Assembly (NCBI RefSeq): GCF_000720255.1
Contig: NZ_JOJE01000021.1
Span: 1 to 64,000, forward strand
Direction of reading: 5' to 3'
Length of the DNA: 64,000 nucleotides
DNA from: Streptomyces griseus subsp. griseus
GTDB taxonomy: Bacteria > Actinomycetota > Actinomycetes > Streptomycetales > Streptomycetaceae
Shown here: positions 37,232 to 45,836 of the stretch, one piece after another
Layout of the letters: every line of letters starts with the position of its first letter
How positions within the stretch are numbered: position 1 is the first letter of the stretch
Notes under the pieces: model-generated
Seen by the model: the letters and a program-made list of their open reading frames with translations, nothing else
The model's database searches: none
Told to the model about the DNA's origin: nothing
Made by a program: the position numbers and the translations under genes

Positions 37232-39162
37232 GCGGTCTCCTCGATCTCTTCGAGTTCCTTCTCTTCCAGTTCCTTCAGCACACCGTCGATGGCGACGTCC
37301 TCGTCCCGCAGCGCGACCTCCTCCTCGGTCTCGCGCGTCACCACCGCGCGGTACCGGCGGTCCTCGTGCAGCAGTTCGCGGTGCACGCCCACGGCCGCGA
37401 CCTCGCCCTCGTGCACCAGGACGACGCGGTCCGCGCGGTCCAGGAGCAGGGGGGAGGAGGTGAACACGACGGTGGTGCGCCCCGCGCGCAGTTCCCGGAC
37501 ACCGGTCGCGATCCGTGCCTCGGTGTGGGAGTCGACGGCGGAGGTCGGCTCGTCCAGGACGAGGACATGGGGGTCGGTGATCAGTGAGCGGGCCAGGGCG
37601 AGCCGTTGGCGCTGGCCGCCCGAGAGGGACCGTCCACGCTCGGTGATGCGGGCGTCCATCGGGTCCTCGGCGTCGACCGACCCCTGGACGAGAGCGTCCA
37701 GGACGTCGCCGCACTGGGCGGCCCCGAGCGCGTCCGGGGCGGCGACGTCGCCCGAGGCGGGTACGTCGAGGAGTTCGCGCAGGGTGCCGGAGAGCAGCAC
37801 GGGGTCCTTGTCCTGGACGAGGACGGCGGACCGTGCCGAGTCCAGCGGGAGTTCGTCGAGCGGGACACCGCCGAGGAGCACGGACGGACCGTCCTCCGTG
37901 GGGTGGCCGCCCAGCCGTTCGGCGAGACGCCCGGCCGCGTCCGGGTCGCCGCACACCACGGCGGTGAGCCGGCCGGCGGGCGCGAGGAGTCCGGTGGCCG
38001 GGTCGTACAGATCACCGGCGGGCGTCTCCGCCGGACGTGATCCGTCGGCGTCCGTCGCCCGCTCCAGTGACAGCACCCGTGCGGCCCGCTGGGCCGAGGG
38101 GCGGGAGAAGGAGTACGCCATGGCGATCTCCTCGAAGTGCCGGAGCGGATACGTCAGGACCATGACGGAGCTGTACACGGTGACCAGTTCACCGACGGTG
38201 ATGCGGCCTTCGCCGGCGAGGTGGACGCCGTACCAGACGACCGCGACCAACAGCAGTCCGGGCAGCAGTACCTGGATGGCCGAGATCAGCGACCACATGC
38301 GGGCGCTGTGGACGGCGGCTCGGCGGACCTCCTGGGAGGCGCGGCGGTAGCGGTCGAGGAACAGCTCCTCTCCGCCGATGCCGCGCAGGACGCGCAGGCC
38401 GGCGACGGTGTCGGAGGCCAGCTCGGTGGCGTAGCCCGCCTTCTCGCGCTGGAAGTCGGCACGGCGGGTCGCCCGGGGCAGCAGTGGCAGCACCGCGAGG
38501 GCCAGCGCGGGCAGGCCGACGGCGACGACGAGTCCGAGGGCCGGCTGGTAGACGGCCAGGCCCACACAGACGAGCACGATGGTCAGGGCGGCGGCGGTGA
38601 ACCGTGAGACGGCCTCCACGAACCAGCCGATTTTTTCCACGTCACCGGTGGACACCATGGTGATAGCCCCGGCACTCAGGCGCATCTCGGCGGTGTCCCC
38701 GGAGTCGGCTCGCTTCCTCTTGCCTTTGGCGGGCTTATCAGGTTGCTCATCCTCCCCCGTGGAGACGGCCACGACTTCGCCGGCGGCGACGCGCCGGGTC
38801 AGTGCGGAGCCGAGCTGCGCGGCCTTGCGGGCGAGAAGTTGCTGGACGCGGGCGGCCGCGGTGATCCAGTTGGTGACGGCGGCACGGTGGAGGAACGTGT
38901 CACCGATGGCGATACCGGCGCCGAGGAGGGCCATCAGCGCGCCCGCGAGGGCGAGCCGGGTGCCGGAACGGTCGACGACGGCCTGGACGGCGAACCCGAC
39001 GCAGAACGGCTGTGCGGAGACGGACATGAAGTGCAGCAGGCCCCAGGCCAGTGACTTCGTCTGACCGCCCAGTTGGTTCCGGCCGAGCCACCAGAGGAAT
39101 CGAGGTCCCGAGCGCGCGTCCGGCACACCTGGGTCGGAGTACGGAAGGTCTTGGATCTGCAT
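37228..39162 (-). CDS. ABC exporter, fused TMD-NBD, first subunit of heterodimer (Walker A lost)
   Basis: 644 residues from the ATG at 39160-39162; an extension to 39276 is possible but weak. Transmembrane domain about 40-330, with a charged insert (EQPDKPAKGKRKRAD) near residue 145. In the NBD the P-loop reads CGDPDAAGRL, so the lysine is missing. The signature LSGGQRQRL and Walker B VLVLDEPTSAVD are perfect, and the H-loop histidine is replaced (VVFTSSPLLL). This is a degenerate half that pairs with the 35450 product. The C-terminus is a run of Glu and Lys. It comes first in the operon. Confidence 0.9.
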   Translation of the reverse strand: MQIQDLPYSDPGVPDARSGPRFLWWLGRNQLGGQTKSLAWGLLHFMSVSAQPFCVGFAVQAVVDRSGTRLALAGALMALLGAGIAIGDTFLHRAAVTNWITAAARVQQLLARKAAQLGSALTRRVAAGEVVAVSTGEDEQPDKPAKGKRKRADSGDTAEMRLSAGAITMVSTGDVEKIGWFVEAVSRFTAAALTIVLVCVGLAVYQPALGLVVAVGLPALALAVLPLLPRATRRADFQREKAGYATELASDTVAGLRVLRGIGGEELFLDRYRRASQEVRRAAVHSARMWSLISAIQVLLPGLLLVAVVWYGVHLAGEGRITVGELVTVYSSVMVLTYPLRHFEEIAMAYSFSRPSAQRAARVLSLERATDADGSRPAETPAGDLYDPATGLLAPAGRLTAVVCGDPDAAGRLAERLGGHPTEDGPSVLLGGVPLDELPLDSARSAVLVQDKDPVLLSGTLRELLDVPASGDVAAPDALGAAQCGDVLDALVQGSVDAEDPMDARITERGRSLSGGQRQRLALARSLITDPHVLVLDEPTSAVDSHTEARIATGVRELRAGRTTVVFTSSPLLLDRADRVVLVHEGEVAAVGVHRELLHEDRRYRAVVTRETEEEVALRDEDVAIDGVLKELEEKELEEIEETA

Positions 39163-39356
39163 GGCGTCCCAGTGGCTCGTGTCAGGGGATGGTGGGGGGA
39201 GGGATGTCGAGGGCAGGGCGGGAGGCGCCGGCCACACGGCGGTCGGCGGCAACAAACCGTGAAAGGTTCGCGTCACACGGTGGTCAAAATCAACCTGTTT
39301 TTCGCTTCACCGCCGGGATCCGGCTACCGTCCGTCAGGGAATGCGACGATGGAGTG

Positions 39357-40088
39357 ATGCGGAGTCGTGGTGTACGGCATGCTCTGGTCGCGATGACGGC
39401 CGTGGGGACCCTCTCGGCCGCGCTGGCCGCGTGCGGCGGCGGAACCGGGGCGGCGAGGGGCAGCGGTGGCGAGGCCGCGCGCCCGGCTCACACGGCCGCC
39501 GACGACCCGAACCGGGTCCCGGACGTCGGGGACCGGTGGCAGCGCCGGATTCCGGCGGACTCCCGTCAGGTGGTGGCGGTCTACGGAGACGGCAGGGACT
39601 CCGCGGACGCCACCGTGGTGCTGTACACGAAGTCGGGTACAGCCTGGGAGCGGACCCGCAGTTGGCCGGCGCACAACGGCAAGAAGGGGTGGACGACCGA
39701 CCACCGCGAGGGCGACAAGCGCAGCCCCGTGGGCGTGTTCACGCTCAGTGACGCAGGCGGTGTGCTCCCGAACCCCGGCGCGAGGCTGCCGTACACACGG
39801 TCGGCCGCGTTCGCGGCCCCGCATTGGTGGGCCGCGTCGCACTGGCACGACTTCGACTACGTCATCGCCATCGACTACAACCGTGTCAAGGGCACCCCGC
39901 CGAACGACCCGACACGCCCCGACGGAGAGGAGAAGGGGGGCGGCATCTGGCTGCACATGGACCACGGCAGCGGTACGTCGGCCTGCGTCAGCCTGTCCAA
40001 GCCCGCGATGGAATACCTGCTGCGCACGCTCGATCCAGACCGGCATCCGGTGGTGGTGATGGGGGACAGGGCCGACCTGTTGGCCTAG
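39357..40088 (+). CDS. L,D-transpeptidase-like (YkuD-type) lipoprotein
   Basis: 243 residues from the ATG at 39357. The signal peptide ends in a lipobox (TLSAALAACGGG), so the protein is membrane-anchored outside. The catalytic region has GGGIWLHMDHGSGTSACVSL (about 203-222), close to the HxxxxxxSxGC motif of YkuD enzymes with the cysteine at about 219. RSPVGVFTLSDAGG (about 122-135) is also a family hallmark. Such enzymes make 3-3 peptidoglycan cross-links or attach proteins. It is divergent from the ABC exporter operon. Confidence 0.82.
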   Translation: MRSRGVRHALVAMTAVGTLSAALAACGGGTGAARGSGGEAARPAHTAADDPNRVPDVGDRWQRRIPADSRQVVAVYGDGRDSADATVVLYTKSGTAWERTRSWPAHNGKKGWTTDHREGDKRSPVGVFTLSDAGGVLPNPGARLPYTRSAAFAAPHWWAASHWHDFDYVIAIDYNRVKGTPPNDPTRPDGEEKGGGIWLHMDHGSGTSACVSLSKPAMEYLLRTLDPDRHPVVVMGDRADLLA

Positions 40089-40145
40089 CACCGACGGGGG
40101 AGGCCTCATTGCGGAGGGTGCCCGACTCGCCGTAGAACACCGGCC

Positions 40146-41777
40146 ATGAGAAGCCGGATCATCATGTCCATGCTCGCGGGAGCGACCCTCCTGGCGGGCA
40201 CCCTCCTCACAACGGGCTCCGCACAGGCCACCCCGGTCCGAGCCATCCCCGTCTCCGCCGACGCCTCCACCGACGTACCCGCCGAGTTCGGCACCGACTG
40301 GCACGACCCGGTCACCGCTGCCCCGCCCGTCGCCAGGCCCGCCGGGAAGACCTGCGAGGTCACCGTCGCGGAGGCCCAGTTCCGGGACTTCACGCCGTAC
40401 AAGGGCACGTACACACCGCCCGAGGGCTGCGGCGACCGCTGGAGCAAGGTCGTGCTGCGGCTCGACGGCAAGGTCAAGGGACGGCAGTTCGACCGGCTGG
40501 GGTATCTGCACGTCGGTGGGGTGGAGATCTTCCGCACCTCGACGCCGGAGCCCTCGCCGGACGGTGTCGAGTGGTCCGTCGAGAAGGACGTCACGCGCTA
40601 CAGCGACACCTTGCGAGGCAGTCACGACGTGGAGATGCTCATAGGCAACGTCGTCGACGACACGTACACCGGCGTCATCGACGTCAAGGTCACGCTCACC
40701 TTCTACGAGGGGAGACGCGCCGCGACCCCCGACCGGGTCCTCACCCTCGGCGACGACTCGACCCTCACCACCCCGCGCAACAGTGAGCGCGTCCTCGCCG
40801 AGGTGTACGCCACCGGCTCGGGCGGCGGCTGCGAGGAGTACTGGTATCTGACGGTGCCCAAGGAGGCGCCCTACTCCTGCCAGGCCGACGGCGGCCCCTA
40901 CCGCGAGGTGCAGATCAAGGTCGACGGCAGACTCGCCGGCATCGCCGCGCCGTTCCCGCACGTGTGGACCGGCGGCTGGTCGAACCCCTTCCTCTGGTAC
41001 GTCGTCCCGGCGCCGCGCGCCTTCGACATCAAGCCGATCACCTACGACCTGACGCCGTTCGCCGGGATCCTCAACGACGGCCGGCCGCACCGCGTCGATG
41101 TCTCCGTCGTCGGTGTGCCGGCGGGGCAGAGCGGCTGGAGCGCGCCGGTCAACGTCCTCGTGTGGCAGGACGCCAGGAAAGCCAGGGTCACCGGTGGGCT
41201 CACCGTCGAGCGGACGGGCGACCTCACCGACTCCTCGACCTACACGCCGGGTGCGGAGCACCGCCTCGACACGAAGGGCGGTCACCGCCTGACCGTCGCC
41301 GGATACGTCGACACCTCACACGGACGGGTGACGACCACCGTCGAGCGATCGCTGGCGAACACCTCCACCCACCGTTGGACCGACGGCGAGAACATGGACG
41401 GTCTCGACGCCACCTGGACGGACGACGAGTCGGTGACCGTCGACGGACGCGGGCCCGCCCGCACCACACGCGCGCACCGGACCTACACGATGAACGGCAC
41501 GACCACGGTCGGCGCGGACGACCGACTGCGCACGGTGCTGACGCTGGGGGACCGGGCTACGAGCGTCGAGGCGCACGGCGGACACCGCACAGCCTGGACG
41601 CGGCTCGACGACACCTACACCGGGGACGCCACCTACACGCTGAACGTCCCGCGCGACCAGCGGCACGCCGTCGCGACGACGAGCGAGCGCTACCGCCTGA
41701 ACGGCTCGGCGGGCTGCTACGACCGTTCGCTGACCACCGTGCAGGGGGTGCTCACGGAGGATCACACGCACTGCTGA
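40146..41777 (+). CDS. Secreted PNGase A-like protein (peptide-N4-asparagine amidase A family)
   Basis: 543 residues with a clear Sec signal (AGATLLAGTLLTTGSAQA). The mature protein resembles the PNGase A family known mostly from plants and fungi. It has an N-terminal jelly-roll region (WSKVVLRLDGKVKGRQFDRL), VGGVEIFRTSTPEPSPDG, VEWSVEKDVTRYSD, and a second half with GGCEEYWYLTVP and FPHVWTGGWSNPFLWY. Such enzymes cleave N-glycans from asparagine. A secreted form could strip fungal or plant glycoproteins for nutrition. It follows the L,D-transpeptidase gene by 57 bases on the same strand. Intact. Confidence 0.8.
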   Translation: MRSRIIMSMLAGATLLAGTLLTTGSAQATPVRAIPVSADASTDVPAEFGTDWHDPVTAAPPVARPAGKTCEVTVAEAQFRDFTPYKGTYTPPEGCGDRWSKVVLRLDGKVKGRQFDRLGYLHVGGVEIFRTSTPEPSPDGVEWSVEKDVTRYSDTLRGSHDVEMLIGNVVDDTYTGVIDVKVTLTFYEGRRAATPDRVLTLGDDSTLTTPRNSERVLAEVYATGSGGGCEEYWYLTVPKEAPYSCQADGGPYREVQIKVDGRLAGIAAPFPHVWTGGWSNPFLWYVVPAPRAFDIKPITYDLTPFAGILNDGRPHRVDVSVVGVPAGQSGWSAPVNVLVWQDARKARVTGGLTVERTGDLTDSSTYTPGAEHRLDTKGGHRLTVAGYVDTSHGRVTTTVERSLANTSTHRWTDGENMDGLDATWTDDESVTVDGRGPARTTRAHRTYTMNGTTTVGADDRLRTVLTLGDRATSVEAHGGHRTAWTRLDDTYTGDATYTLNVPRDQRHAVATTSERYRLNGSAGCYDRSLTTVQGVLTEDHTHC

Positions 41778-41962
41778 GGCGGGACCGGACGGACTGCTGG
41801 GGCCCCTGTGAGTGGTGCCGCACTCGTGACGGATTTACACGGATGCAACGCAGGGGTCTTCCGCAGGATCAACAAAGCCCCCAGAGTGGTCACCAACGGA
41901 AGCTGCTTTCCGTATCGCAGAAGTCCCCCTCTTCTGTGGTCCCCGTCCCTCTAGGAGTGTTC

Positions 41963-43354
41963 GTGCCGCAGTCCGTCCCCTCCCTGCCGCGACGCGCCGC
42001 ACGCCTGCTGCGTACCTCTCTCTTCACGCAGGTCGCCTGCGCGCTCGTGCTCGGCATCGTCGTCGGAAAGCTGTGGCCCGACGTCGCCACGGATCTCCAG
42101 CCGCTCGGCGACGGCTTCACCCGGCTCATCAAGACGATCATCTCCCCGCTCGTGTTCTGCGTGGTGGTCGTCGGGATCGCCAAGGCCGGTGACCTGAAGG
42201 CCTTCGGGCGGATCGGGCTCAAGGCCCTGATCTGGTTCGAGGTCGCGAGCACGTTCGCCCTGATCATCGGGCTCCTCGCCGCCAACCTCGTCCAGCCGGG
42301 CTCGGGGATGAACGTCGACCCGTCCACGCTCGACGCCTCCGCGGTCGACGCGAAGACGGGCGGCGGTTCACTGCCGTCGACGGCCGAGTTCGTCGTGGAG
42401 GCGCTGCCCCAGAGCTTCATCGGCGCCTTCGCCGAGAACTCCCTGCTCCAGGTCCTCATCCTGGCCTGTCTGGTGGGCGCCGCCCTGCTGCACCTGGGCC
42501 ACACCAAGGTGCCGCAGGTCCTGCCCGCCATCGAGCAGGCCCAAGAGATCATCTTCGCGATCGTCGGCTTCGTGATGCGACTGGCGCCGATCGCCGTGTT
42601 CGGCGCGATGGCCGTCCTGATCGGCCAGTACGGGCTCGGTGTGATCGAGACGTACGCCAAGCTGATCATCCTGTGCTACGCGGCCGCCGCGCTGTTCATC
42701 GCGCTGCTCGCCGTCGCACTGCGGCTGGTCACCGGGCTGAGCCTGTGGAAGTTCCTGCGCTACATCCGGGAGGAGATGCTCCTCGCGCTCGGCACCGCCT
42801 CCACCGAGGCCGTCATGCCGCGCGTGATGCAGAAGCTGCGCAAGGCCGGAGCCCGTGACGACGCCGTGGGGCTGGTGCTGCCGACGGGGTACTCCTTCAA
42901 CCTCGACGGCGCCTCGCTCTACCTGTCGATCGGCACCCTGTTCATCGCCCAGGCCGTGGGTGTGGACCTCAGCCTGGGGCAGCAGATCACCGTGGTCCTG
43001 GTGCTGATGCTCACCAGCAAGGGCATGGCGGGCATCCCCGGCTCCGCCTTCCTCGCCCTGTCCGCGACCGCGTCCTCGCTGGGGGCCATCCCGGCCGGCG
43101 CGGTCGCCCTGCTCCTGGGCGTGGACCGGATCATGGACTCGATGCGCGTCGTCACCAACCTCCTGGGCAACTGTGTCGCCGTCCTCGCCGTCTCCCGCTG
43201 GGAGGGCGCGCTGGACACCGTACGGGCGAAGCAGATGCTGAACCGGGAGATCGAGTTCGTGCCGGACGCGGACGACAAGGCCGGTGTGGACGCGGAGAAC
43301 GCGGACGGGATTCCCGCGCAGCCGCACAAGGAGCCCGCCCCTGAACTGAGTTGA
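41963..43354 (+). CDS. dctA: C4-dicarboxylate:cation symporter (DAACS family, DctA-like)
   Basis: 463 residues from the GTG at 41963 with AGGAG five bases upstream; the frame runs far upstream but that part is not coding. Eight or more hydrophobic segments carry the DAACS motifs: SPLVFCVVVVGIAKAGDLK, LGTASTEAVMPRVM (the Ser-rich hairpin), LPTGYSFNLDGASLY and TSKGMAGIPGSAFLALSAT. It takes up succinate, fumarate and malate with Na+ or H+. The C-terminus is a hydrophilic acidic tail. No DctB/DctR two-component genes are adjacent. A strong hairpin follows. Confidence 0.93.
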   Translation: MPQSVPSLPRRAARLLRTSLFTQVACALVLGIVVGKLWPDVATDLQPLGDGFTRLIKTIISPLVFCVVVVGIAKAGDLKAFGRIGLKALIWFEVASTFALIIGLLAANLVQPGSGMNVDPSTLDASAVDAKTGGGSLPSTAEFVVEALPQSFIGAFAENSLLQVLILACLVGAALLHLGHTKVPQVLPAIEQAQEIIFAIVGFVMRLAPIAVFGAMAVLIGQYGLGVIETYAKLIILCYAAAALFIALLAVALRLVTGLSLWKFLRYIREEMLLALGTASTEAVMPRVMQKLRKAGARDDAVGLVLPTGYSFNLDGASLYLSIGTLFIAQAVGVDLSLGQQITVVLVLMLTSKGMAGIPGSAFLALSATASSLGAIPAGAVALLLGVDRIMDSMRVVTNLLGNCVAVLAVSRWEGALDTVRAKQMLNREIEFVPDADDKAGVDAENADGIPAQPHKEPAPELS

Positions 43355-43370
43355 CGCGGGCGTCGTCACG

Positions 43371-43417
43371 ACGGGCCGTGTGCCCACTCCGGACCACGGA
43401 GTGGGCACACGGCCCGT
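43371..43417. terminator. Bidirectional hairpin terminator between dctA and marR
   Basis: A perfect 21-bp inverted repeat: the left arm 43371-43391 starts ACGGGCCGTGTG, the right arm is 43397-43417, and the loop is five bases. It lies 17 bases after the dctA stop and 18 bases before the stop of the convergent MarR gene, so it can end both transcripts. Confidence 0.9.
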
Positions 43418-43435
43418 CGCCGTGATCGGCCGGCG

Positions 43436-43885
43436 TCAGCAACCCGGCACGGGCGCCCCGTCGATCAACGTGTCCAGCAACGCGCCGAACACCTCCCGCT
43501 GATCTTCCGTCAACGGCGCCAGGATCTCCCGCGCGGCGGACCGGCGGGCGCCGCGCAGCTCCCGCAGGGCCTTCAGGCCATCGTCAGTGAGCTCGATCCG
43601 GATCACCCGGCGGTTGGTCGGGTCGGGCACCCGGCGCACCCTGCCGCCCTCCTCCAGCGCGTCCACCAGTGAGGTCACCGCCCTCGGCACCACCTCCAGG
43701 CGCTCGGCGAGGTCGGCCATGCGCGGCGGGGAGCCGTAGTGCGCCAGTGTGCGCAGCAGCCGCGACTGGGCCGGCGTGACACCCAGTCCGCACTGCTCGA
43801 TGTGCCGCTTCTGGATGCGGTGGACGCGGCGCGTGAAGCGCAGCAGTTGCTCGGCGAGCAAACCGTCGGGATCGGCGGTGGTCAT
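43436..43885 (-). CDS. MarR-family transcriptional regulator
   Basis: 149 residues from the ATG at 43883-43885. The winged helix is at about 35-105, with LGVTPAQSRLLRTLAHYG, MADLAERLEVVPRAVTSLVD (recognition helix) and the wing VRRVPDPTNRRVIRIELTD, the best-conserved MarR signature. It forms dimers that release DNA on binding small aromatic or lipophilic ligands. It is divergent from an ABC exporter gene across a palindromic operator, so it very probably represses that exporter and itself. Confidence 0.94.
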   Translation of the reverse strand: MTTADPDGLLAEQLLRFTRRVHRIQKRHIEQCGLGVTPAQSRLLRTLAHYGSPPRMADLAERLEVVPRAVTSLVDALEEGGRVRRVPDPTNRRVIRIELTDDGLKALRELRGARRSAAREILAPLTEDQREVFGALLDTLIDGAPVPGC

Positions 43886-43910
43886 GCGGGAACAATATCA
43901 GGAGGTGGTT

Positions 43911-43933
43911 CATTGTGAGTATAGGTAACAATG
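43911..43933. promoter_or_regulatory. Probable MarR operator
   Basis: CATTGT (43911-43916) and ACAATG (43928-43933) form an inverted repeat 11 bases apart in the gap between the MarR gene and the exporter gene. A further ACAAT at 43892-43896 could extend it. Position and symmetry fit a shared operator for the divergent pair. Confidence 0.65.
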
Positions 43934-43990
43934 GGCTAAGCTCCGGCGGTCTCACCGCCGCCGGCCCCATCGCCCTCCCCGAAGGAGCCC

Positions 43991-45793
43991 ATGCACCCCG
44001 ACAACGCACCCCGCTGGACGCCACCCGCCGACGCCGAGGAACAGCCGCGGCAGGTGCGGCGCATCCTGCGGCTCTTCCGTCCCTACCGCGGCCGGCTCGC
44101 GGTCGTCGGCCTGCTCGTCGGCGCCTCGTCGCTGGTCTCGGTCGCCACACCCTTCCTGCTGAAGGAGACCCTCGACGTCGCGATCCCCGAGGGACGTACG
44201 GGCCTGCTGAGCCTGCTCGCCCTGGGCATGATCCTCAGCGCCGTCCTCGCCGGTGTCTTCGGCGTCCTGCAGACCCTGATCTCCACGACGGTCGGCCAGC
44301 GCGTGATGCACGACCTGCGCACCGCCGTCTACGACCGTCTCCAGCGCATGTCCCTGGCGTTCTTCACGCGCACGCGCACCGGCGAGGTGCAGTCCCGCAT
44401 CGCCAACGACATCGGCGGCATGCAGGCCACCGTCACCTCCACCGCCACCTCCCTGGTCTCCAACTTCACCAGCGTGGTCGCCACCATCGTCGCGATGGTC
44501 GCCCTCGACTGGCGCCTCACCGTCGTCTCGCTGCTCCTGCTGCCCGTCTTCGTGTGGATCAGCCGCCGCGTCGGCAACGAACGCAAGCGGATCACCACCC
44601 AGCGCCAGAAGCAGATGGCCGCGATGGCCGCCACGGTCACCGAGTCCCTCTCGGTCAGCGGCATCCTGCTCGGCCGCACCATGGGCCGCTCCGACTCCCT
44701 CACACGGTCCTTCGCCGATGAGTCCGAGCGCCTGGTCGACCTCGAGGTGAGGTCCAACATGGCCGGCCGCTGGCGGATGGCCGTGATCGGGATCGTCATG
44801 TCCGCCATGCCGGCCGTCATCTACTGGGCCGCGGGCATGGCCCTCCAGCTCGGCGGCCCGGACGTCTCCCTCGGCACCATCGTCGCCTTCGTCTCCCTCC
44901 AGCAGGGCCTGTTCCGGCCGGCGGTCAGCCTGCTGTCGACCGGCGTCCAGATCCAGACCTCGCTCGCCCTCTTCCAGCGCATCTTCGAGTACCTCGACCT
45001 GCCGATCGACATCACCGAGCGGCCGGACCCGGTCCACCTCGACCAGGTCAAGGGCGAGGTCCGTTTCGAGAGCGTCGAGTTCCGTTACGACGGCAAGGGC
45101 GGCCCGATCCTCGACGGCATCGACATCACCGTCCCGGCGGGCGGCAGCCTCGCGGTCGTCGGCCCGACCGGCGCCGGCAAGTCCACGCTGGGCCACCTGG
45201 TGCCGCGGTTGTACGATGTGACGGGCGGCCGGGTCACCCTCGACGGCGTCGACGTGCGCGACCTCGACTTCGACACCCTCGCGCGCGGGGTGGGCGTGGT
45301 CTCGCAGGAGACGTACCTCTTCCACGCCTCCGTGGCCGACAACCTGCGCTTCGCCAAGCCGGACGCCACCGACGAGGAACTCCACGCGGCTGCACGCGCG
45401 GCACAGATCCACGACCACATCGTCTCCCTGTCCGAGGGGTACGACACGGTCGTCGGGGAGCGCGGCCACCGCTTCTCCGGCGGTGAGAAGCAGCGCCTGG
45501 CGATCGCGCGCACCATCCTGCGCGACCCGCCGGTGCTGATCCTCGACGAGGCGACCAGCGCGCTGGACACCCGTACCGAGGCGGCCGTCCAGGACGCCAT
45601 CGACGCGCTGTCCGCCAACCGGACCACGCTCACCATCGCCCATCGTCTGTCGACCGTCCGGGACGCCGACCAGATCGTGGTTCTCGACTCCGGGCGCGCG
45701 GTCGAACGCGGCACGCACGAGGAGCTGTTGGAGCGGGACGGGCGGTACGCGGCCCTCGTACGCCGGGACGCTCAACTGGAGTCGACAAGCTGA
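43991..45793 (+). CDS. ABC exporter (homodimeric type, multidrug/lipid-like)
   Basis: 600 residues with a GAAGGAG site. Six transmembrane segments (about 35-320), then a full NBD: Walker A GPTGAGKST (about 393), Q-loop VSQETYLF, signature FSGGEKQRLAIAR, Walker B VLILDEATSALD and H-loop TIAHRLST, all canonical. It would work as a homodimer pumping drugs or lipids out of the cell. It is divergent from the MarR gene, which suggests ligand-induced expression. Contrast with the asymmetric heterodimer at 35450-39162. Confidence 0.93.
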   Translation: MHPDNAPRWTPPADAEEQPRQVRRILRLFRPYRGRLAVVGLLVGASSLVSVATPFLLKETLDVAIPEGRTGLLSLLALGMILSAVLAGVFGVLQTLISTTVGQRVMHDLRTAVYDRLQRMSLAFFTRTRTGEVQSRIANDIGGMQATVTSTATSLVSNFTSVVATIVAMVALDWRLTVVSLLLLPVFVWISRRVGNERKRITTQRQKQMAAMAATVTESLSVSGILLGRTMGRSDSLTRSFADESERLVDLEVRSNMAGRWRMAVIGIVMSAMPAVIYWAAGMALQLGGPDVSLGTIVAFVSLQQGLFRPAVSLLSTGVQIQTSLALFQRIFEYLDLPIDITERPDPVHLDQVKGEVRFESVEFRYDGKGGPILDGIDITVPAGGSLAVVGPTGAGKSTLGHLVPRLYDVTGGRVTLDGVDVRDLDFDTLARGVGVVSQETYLFHASVADNLRFAKPDATDEELHAAARAAQIHDHIVSLSEGYDTVVGERGHRFSGGEKQRLAIARTILRDPPVLILDEATSALDTRTEAAVQDAIDALSANRTTLTIAHRLSTVRDADQIVVLDSGRAVERGTHEELLERDGRYAALVRRDAQLESTS

Positions 45794-45836
45794 AGATATG
45801 CACGGTTTGTAGTGATATGCGGGTTACCGTGCCCGC

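Noticed and set aside
30467..38350. Very long open frame on the plus strand, about 2600 codons
   Set aside because: It is antisense to five or more well-supported minus-strand genes and translates to Arg/Val/His-rich low-complexity sequence, an effect of high GC at third positions.
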